In this document: positions 59,751-64,000 of the stretch, piece after piece
Layout: the number at the start of each line of letters is the position of its first letter
How positions within the stretch are numbered: position 1 is the first letter of the stretch
Source: Paracoccaceae bacterium
Lineage (GTDB): Bacteria; Pseudomonadota; Alphaproteobacteria; Rhodobacterales; Rhodobacteraceae
DNA: 64,000 nt
Assembly: GCA_006226775.1 (NCBI GenBank)
Contig: SBGD01000083.1
Span: 21,586 to 85,585, forward strand
Direction: 5' to 3'
The notes under the pieces: generated by a model
What the model saw: the letters and a program-made list of their open reading frames with translations, nothing else
What the model was told of the DNA's origin: nothing
Databases searched by the model: none
Program-made: the position numbers and the translations under genes

Positions 59751-60476
59751 TCAGCCCGTGCTTCTGATCTCGGCCTGGATGGTGTCGATGCAGGAGAACA
59801 CCACCTGCCGCCCCTCGAACCGCGCGATCCGCTCCTTCTCGAGCTTGCGGATGGTGCGCGAGATGGTCTCCGGCCCGGTGCCGATCAGCGCCGCCAGGTC
59901 CTTGCGGGCGATGGGAATTTCCAGCACATGGCCCTTGTCGATCTCGAAATGCCCGTAGTGCTTGTAAAGCGTCAGCAGCGCATGCAGCAGCCGCGAGCGG
60001 ATGCCGCGATTGAGCGCGGTGACGTAATCGTCCTCGGTCATTTCCATGTCGCGCAGGCTGCGCAGCAAAAACAGATCGCCGAGCCGTGAATTGCCGTCCA
60101 GCAGGTCGCGGATCACCGCCCGGCTGAGATAGCAGACCCGGGTAGGCTTGAGCGCCTCGGCGGAATTGCGATAGGGCTTTCGGGCCAGCAACTCCTGGTA
60201 GCCCAGCGCCTTGCCGGTATGGCTGAGACGCACCAGCGCCATTTCGCCATCCGGGTCGAGCCGGCGTTCGCCGACCAGCCCGTCGCGAATCCAGTACATG
60301 CCGTCACAGGCATCGCCCTGGTGAAAGATCACCTCGCCCGGCTCGAACAGACGGTCGCGCTTGGCGGCGGTCACCGTCTCCAGCTCGTCGTCGCTCAGGA
60401 CGCACCACTCGCCCTCAAGGTGAATCGGGCATTGCTTGCAGCTCAGGGTTGGTATAGGCCGGCCGGCTCTGGTCAT
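59751..60476 (-). CDS. Crp/Fnr-family regulator, FNR-like with cluster cysteines
   Basis: 241 aa. A cyclic-nucleotide-type beta roll (FEPGEVIFHQGDACDGMYWIRDGLV) is followed by a dimer helix and winged HTH whose recognition helix ETISRTIRKLEKE keeps the E..SR of FNR, predicting TTGAT-type sites. N-terminal Cys13, Cys16 and Cys25 plus Cys115 (TRVCYL) match the four-ligand layout of [4Fe-4S] FNR proteins. It probably senses O2 (FnrL-like). A near-consensus FNR box lies 55 bp upstream of the start. Confidence 0.82.
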   Translation of the reverse strand: MTRAGRPIPTLSCKQCPIHLEGEWCVLSDDELETVTAAKRDRLFEPGEVIFHQGDACDGMYWIRDGLVGERRLDPDGEMALVRLSHTGKALGYQELLARKPYRNSAEALKPTRVCYLSRAVIRDLLDGNSRLGDLFLLRSLRDMEMTEDDYVTALNRGIRSRLLHALLTLYKHYGHFEIDKGHVLEIPIARKDLAALIGTGPETISRTIRKLEKERIARFEGRQVVFSCIDTIQAEIRSTG

Positions 60477-60530
60477 GTTTCCAGCACTCCATCGGTTGAT
60501 GTTTCGCGGAATGTCCCGCGACCCGGTCGC

Positions 60531-60544
60531 TTGACCAATATCAA
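60531..60544. promoter_or_regulatory. FNR box TTGACCAATATCAA
   Basis: Matches TTGAY-N4-RTCAA, one base from the perfect TTGAT-N4-ATCAA palindrome. It lies between the FNR-like gene (55 bp away) and the small + strand ORF, so it could control either. Confidence 0.7.
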
Positions 60545-60608
60545 CGACGCGCCTTCGAGCCTAGCCCAAGCTTTGACGAGGGGAAAGCGCCATGACAGGG
60601 GCGTCGGC

Positions 60609-60809
60609 TTGGAAGACACTGAAACTGCAATCCTTGCTGCGGCAAATCGAATGCTTCACCGCTTCGATGACGATGCGCTGCGCCAGGTCGATCGTCGCAT
60701 CAAGGAGCTTCAGGATCAAGGCGAGATCGACGTCGCGGCCTTCTGGTGCGCGGTCCGGTCGGTGCTTGTCCGGCGGCATTTCGGCAATTGCGGCGGTCGG
60801 CGGAAATAA
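60609..60809 (+). CDS. Small helical protein (DUF6961-like), TTG start
   Basis: 66 aa read in the frame with EDTETAILAAANRMLHRFDDDALRQVDRRIKELQDQGEIDVAAFWCAVRSVLVRR, which has the alternating pattern of small alphaproteobacterial proteins of the DUF6961 kind (xxAAxxML.R.gddA...a..R..eL). The TTG start follows AGGGGC at about 7 nt; a nearby ATG at 60592 is in another, less convincing frame. A terminator follows it directly, which supports a real transcript. Function unknown. Confidence 0.5.
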   Translation: MEDTETAILAAANRMLHRFDDDALRQVDRRIKELQDQGEIDVAAFWCAVRSVLVRRHFGNCGGRRK

Positions 60810-60840
60810 TCTCATGGCCGGCGCAAATTCGTCGTTTTTT

Positions 60841-60861
60841 CCGCGCTCGGCGCGGTTTTTT
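60841..60861 (+). terminator. Rho-independent terminator
   Basis: CCGCGCTCGGCGCGG (6-bp stem, 3-nt loop) followed by six T. It ends the transcript of the small ORF, 30 bp downstream. The following 60862-61108 leads to glpX and shows no gene. Confidence 0.8.
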
Positions 60862-61108
60862 ACATTTTCCGCGCCAGTGCCGGGCCTGCGCATCGCCGCC
60901 GCGCCGGGCGAATCGCGCTGCCCGAATCGCCCCGGTGCCGGAAGGATCGGGTGGCGCGGGACTGCCACAACCGCGCGGCCGGTCGAAAGCCGCACCCCCG
61001 CCGGGGAGGCGCGGCAGGGCCCGCTCCTGTCATGCGCAAACAGCTTGCGGCCCCTTCCCGGCACGCTGTACTCATGGGCCAATTCTGCTTTGACAAAGGA
61101 ACCCAGCC

Positions 61109-62071
61109 ATGGCCCCCAAGGATTTCAATGACCGCATGCTCTCATTGGGCCTGGCCCGGGTGGCCGAACAGGCCGCCATCGCCAGCGCGAAACTGGTCGG
61201 ACGCGGCGACGAGAAGGCCGCCGACCAGGCCGCCGTCAACGCCATGCGCGACCAGCTGAACCAGCTCGACATCAAGGGCACCGTGGTGATCGGCGAAGGC
61301 GAGCGTGACGAGGCGCCGATGCTCTTCATCGGCGAAGAGGTGGGCACCGGCAATGGCCCCGAGGTCGACATCGCGCTCGACCCGCTGGAAGGCACGACGC
61401 TCACCGCCAAGGACATGCCCAATGCGCTGACCGTGATCGCCATGGGGCCGCGCGGCTCGATGCTGCATGCGCCGGATGTCTACATGGATAAGCTGGCGAT
61501 CGGGCCGGGCTTCAAGACCGGCGTGGTGACCCTGTCGATGTCGCCCTCCGAGCGGGTCTCGGCGCTGGCCTCGGCCAAGGGCTGTTCCACCGAGGACATC
61601 ACCGTCTGCGTGCTGGAGCGTCCGCGCCACGAGGAGATGATCGCCGAGTTGCGCGCCACCGGCGCCGCGATCCGGCTGATCACCGATGGCGACGTCGCCG
61701 GCGTGATGCATTGCGCCGAGCCCGAGGTCACCGGCATCGACATGTACATGGGCTCGGGCGGCGCGCCCGAGGGCGTGCTGGCCGCCGCCGCGCTGAAATG
61801 CATGGGCGGGCAGATCTTCGGCAAGTTGCTGTTTCGCAACGACGACGAGCGGGGCCGCGCCGCCAAGGCCGGGATCACCAATTTCGACCGGGTCTATACC
61901 CGCGACGACATGGTCACCGACAACGTGATCTTTGCCGCCACCGGCGTCACCGGCGGCTCGCTGCTGCCGGGGCTCAAGCGCGAACCGGGCTGGACCACCG
62001 CCGAAACCCTGCTGATGCGCTCCAAGACCGGCTCGGTCCGGCGCATGACCTATCGCAACCCGACGCCATGA
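61109..62071 (+). CDS. glpX: Class II fructose-1,6-bisphosphatase
   Basis: 320 aa. GlpX motifs VIGEGERDEAPMLFIGEEVG (metal site), DIALDPLEGTTLTAKDMPNALTVIA (DPLEGT signature) and GSGGAPEGVLAAAAL. Gluconeogenic phosphatase. AAGGAAC lies 8 nt upstream. Its stop overlaps the next short ORF by ATGA; hom, glpX and recJ are grouped. Confidence 0.95.
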   Translation: MAPKDFNDRMLSLGLARVAEQAAIASAKLVGRGDEKAADQAAVNAMRDQLNQLDIKGTVVIGEGERDEAPMLFIGEEVGTGNGPEVDIALDPLEGTTLTAKDMPNALTVIAMGPRGSMLHAPDVYMDKLAIGPGFKTGVVTLSMSPSERVSALASAKGCSTEDITVCVLERPRHEEMIAELRATGAAIRLITDGDVAGVMHCAEPEVTGIDMYMGSGGAPEGVLAAAALKCMGGQIFGKLLFRNDDERGRAAKAGITNFDRVYTRDDMVTDNVIFAATGVTGGSLLPGLKREPGWTTAETLLMRSKTGSVRRMTYRNPTP

Positions 62072-62253
62072 GCGGCGCCACGGCGCTGATCCTGCTCGAT
62101 GTCCAGCCCGGGTTTCGCGATCCGCTCCGGGATGAGCGCAACGCGGCCGGGGCGCGGGCCGGCTGGCCGATCCGCATGGCCGCCGTATCGCAGCTGCGCG
62201 GCGCATGCATCGCCGCGCGCGCGGTCGCGGACCGCCTGGAGAGGCCGCGATGA
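62068..62253 (+). pseudogene. Isochorismatase-type cysteine hydrolase remnant
   Basis: The 61-codon ORF begins MSGATALILLDVQPGFRDPLRDERN, which is the first strand and catalytic-Asp loop (DVQxGF) of isochorismatase-like cysteine hydrolases (full proteins about 180-200 aa). After about 28 residues the similarity disappears and an Arg/Ala-rich tail runs to the stop. It keeps ATGA overlaps on both sides, so it still bridges glpX and recJ translation. Confidence 0.6.
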
Positions 62254-63998
62254 GCGCCTTTCTCGGCGTCGCCTCCTCGCTGACCGGGCGCCGCTGGATC
62301 GGTCCGGGGATCGAGATGCAGCGCCAGGCGGATCTGCTGGAACAGGCCACCGCCCTGCCCCGCGCGCTGGCGCTGGTGCTGGCGCGGCGCGGCGTGGCGG
62401 CGAACGAGGCCGAGGGCTTCCTTGCGCCGAAGCTGCGCGACCTGCTGCCCGACCCGCGCGAGATGCGCGACATGGAACAGGCGGCGGCGCGGCTGCTGTC
62501 GGCGGTCAAGCGCCGCGAGCGGATCGCGATCTTTGCCGATTACGATGTCGACGGCGGATCCTCTGCCGCGCTGCTGATCGCCTGGCTGCGGCATTTCGGG
62601 CGACAGGCGACGCTCTATGTCCCCGACCGGATCGACGAAGGCTACGGCCCCAACGAGCCCGCCATGGAGGCGCTGGCGCGCGATCACGACCTGATCCTCT
62701 GCGTCGATTGCGGCACGCTCTCGCACGGGCCGATCGCGGCGGCGAAAGCGGCGGACGTGGTGGTGCTGGATCACCACCTCGGCGGTGAGACCCTGCCCGA
62801 GGCCCTGGCCGTGGTGAACCCCAACCGGCAGGACGAGGATGGCGCGCTGGGCCATCTCTGCGCCGCGGGCGTGGTGTTTCTCTGCCTCGTCGAGGCCGGG
62901 CGGCAGATCCGCACTGCGGGCGAAAAAGGCCCCGACCTCATGGCCCTGCTCGACCTCGTGGCGCTGGCCACGGTGGCCGATGTGGCGCCCCTGACCGGCG
63001 TCAACCGGGCGCTGGTGCGCCAGGGGCTGAAGATCATGGCCGAACGCCAGCGCCCCGGCCTGGTGGCGCTGGCCGATGTCGCGCGGCTCGACAGCGCCCC
63101 CGCGGCCTATCACCTGGGCTATGTCCTCGGCCCGCGGGTCAATGCCGGCGGGCGGATCGGCAAGGCCGACCTCGGCGCGCGGCTATTGTCCACCGACAAC
63201 CCTGCCGAGGCGCAGTCCATCGCCGAGCGGCTGGAGGAGCTCAACGCCGAACGCCGCGAGATCGAGGCCGCCGTGCGCGCCGCCGCCCTGGCGCAAGCCG
63301 AGGACCGCGGGCTGGAGGCGCCGCTGGTCTGGGCCGCGGGCGAAGGCTGGCATCCCGGCGTGGTCGGCATCGTCGCCTCGCGGCTGAAGGAATTGACCAA
63401 CCGCCCCGCCGTGGTGATCGGGTTCGACGGCGACGAGGGCAAGGGCTCGGGCCGCTCGGTCGCGGGGGTGGACCTTGGCGTCTCGATCCAGAAGCTGGCC
63501 GCCGAGGGTCTTCTGACCAAGGGCGGCGGGCACCGCATGGCCGCGGGCCTCAGCCTGACCCGCGAGATGCTGGAGCCCGCCATGGCGCGGCTCTCGGAGC
63601 TTCTGGCCCGCCAGGGCGCAGGCGACGCCGGCCCCGCCGACCTGCGCCTCGACGGCGCGCTGATGCCCGGCGCGGCCACCCCCGACCTCGTGACCCGGCT
63701 GGAGGAGGCCGGCCCCTACGGCGCCTCCGCCCCCGCGCCGCGCTTCGCCTTTCCCGACATGGCGATCCGTTTCGCCAAGCGCGCGGGCGAGAGCCATCTG
63801 CGGATCAGCTTTTCCGACGGCATCGTGCCGCCCATCGACGCCATCGCCTTCGGCGCCTTCGACGGGCCGCTGGGGACGGCGCTGGAAAACCACGGCGGCG
63901 CGCGCTTCCACCTGGCCGGCAAGCTCGACATCAACACCTGGGGCGGGCGCCAGAAGGTGCAGCTTCGCCTCGACGACGCCGCCCGCGCAGGGGAATGA
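62250..63998 (+). CDS. recJ: Single-stranded-DNA-specific exonuclease RecJ
   Basis: 582 aa, complete; the TGA is 2 bases from the window end. DHH-family motifs: IFADYDVDGGSSAALL, VDCGTLSHGPI, VVLDHHLGG, GYVLGPRVNAGGRIG and the DHHA1 signature KGGGHRMAAGL. 5'-3' exonuclease of recombination and mismatch repair. Starts at an ATGA overlap with the preceding remnant. Confidence 0.95.
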   Translation: MSAFLGVASSLTGRRWIGPGIEMQRQADLLEQATALPRALALVLARRGVAANEAEGFLAPKLRDLLPDPREMRDMEQAAARLLSAVKRRERIAIFADYDVDGGSSAALLIAWLRHFGRQATLYVPDRIDEGYGPNEPAMEALARDHDLILCVDCGTLSHGPIAAAKAADVVVLDHHLGGETLPEALAVVNPNRQDEDGALGHLCAAGVVFLCLVEAGRQIRTAGEKGPDLMALLDLVALATVADVAPLTGVNRALVRQGLKIMAERQRPGLVALADVARLDSAPAAYHLGYVLGPRVNAGGRIGKADLGARLLSTDNPAEAQSIAERLEELNAERREIEAAVRAAALAQAEDRGLEAPLVWAAGEGWHPGVVGIVASRLKELTNRPAVVIGFDGDEGKGSGRSVAGVDLGVSIQKLAAEGLLTKGGGHRMAAGLSLTREMLEPAMARLSELLARQGAGDAGPADLRLDGALMPGAATPDLVTRLEEAGPYGASAPAPRFAFPDMAIRFAKRAGESHLRISFSDGIVPPIDAIAFGAFDGPLGTALENHGGARFHLAGKLDINTWGGRQKVQLRLDDAARAGE

Positions 63999-64000
63999 GC

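Noticed and set aside
60592-61131. 179-aa ORF over the gap before glpX
   Set aside because: It spans a clear terminator and the glpX RBS; another frame (from 60609) fits a small helical protein better.

Overview
The window is a GC-rich (roughly two thirds G+C) alphaproteobacterial chromosome segment, most likely from the Rhodobacterales (Rhodobacteraceae/Paracoccaceae, roseobacter-like). Supporting points are the thrS, hom-glpX-recJ, hpt, parE, rpmB and metF/metR content, an FNR-type regulator of the order, a bufferin (DUF2282/DUF692/DUF2063/DoxX) operon, and very frequent ATGA start/stop overlaps. No rRNA, tRNA, CRISPR array or intact insertion sequence was recognised. All family assignments come from reading the sequence; no database search was run.

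Layout. 0.1-3.2 kb: a membrane protein, a RatA/COQ10-like protein, hpt, a decayed copper-efflux locus (CueR-type promoter, CopA HMA remnant, frameshifted cueR) and hemP with a small leader ORF. 3.2-8.9 kb: aldose epimerase, an Asp-box propeller protein, and a coupled acyl-CoA dehydrogenase / CaiB-type CoA transferase / FAS1-like dehydratase operon. 9-14.5 kb: an orphan fused NuoE-NuoF flavoprotein, AlkB-type hydroxylase, hydrolase and MFS transporter. 14.7-19.6 kb: thrS and the bufferin operon bufABCD. 19.6-23.2 kb: NUDIX, ArsC-like, cold-shock protein, and divergent metR/metF. 23.4-29.1 kb: pyruvate dehydrogenase aceE-aceF-lpd.

The most striking region is 29.5-45.5 kb. It is a contiguous island in which nearly every product is exported and most are proteases or hydrolases: a secreted CHAT protease, a secreted TPR protein, a trypsin-like zymogen, two secreted caspase-like proteins with related C-terminal domains, a patatin-like lipoprotein, a double-PDZ trypsin-fold protease co-transcribed with an OmpR/histidine-kinase pair, and a small exported beta-domain protein. 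I read it as a candidate two-component-controlled envelope proteolytic cascade. The inventory is seen in the sequence; the joint function is inference.

45.7-64 kb: a Phd-Doc toxin-antitoxin pair, an epimerase, parE, an AT-rich SieB-like superinfection-exclusion gene that looks foreign, small proteins, rpmB, meaB with a hydrolase-like partner, hrpB, a TetR regulator with an adjacent palindrome, hom, an FNR-type regulator with its own near-consensus FNR box, glpX, an isochorismatase remnant and recJ.

Repeats are prominent. A twin-hairpin element occurs five times, with paired (compensatory) substitutions in both stems; two of the copies sit in a 116-bp tandem duplication. A separate REP-like family of paired palindromes occurs in at least five intergenic gaps, once as a four-unit tandem array.
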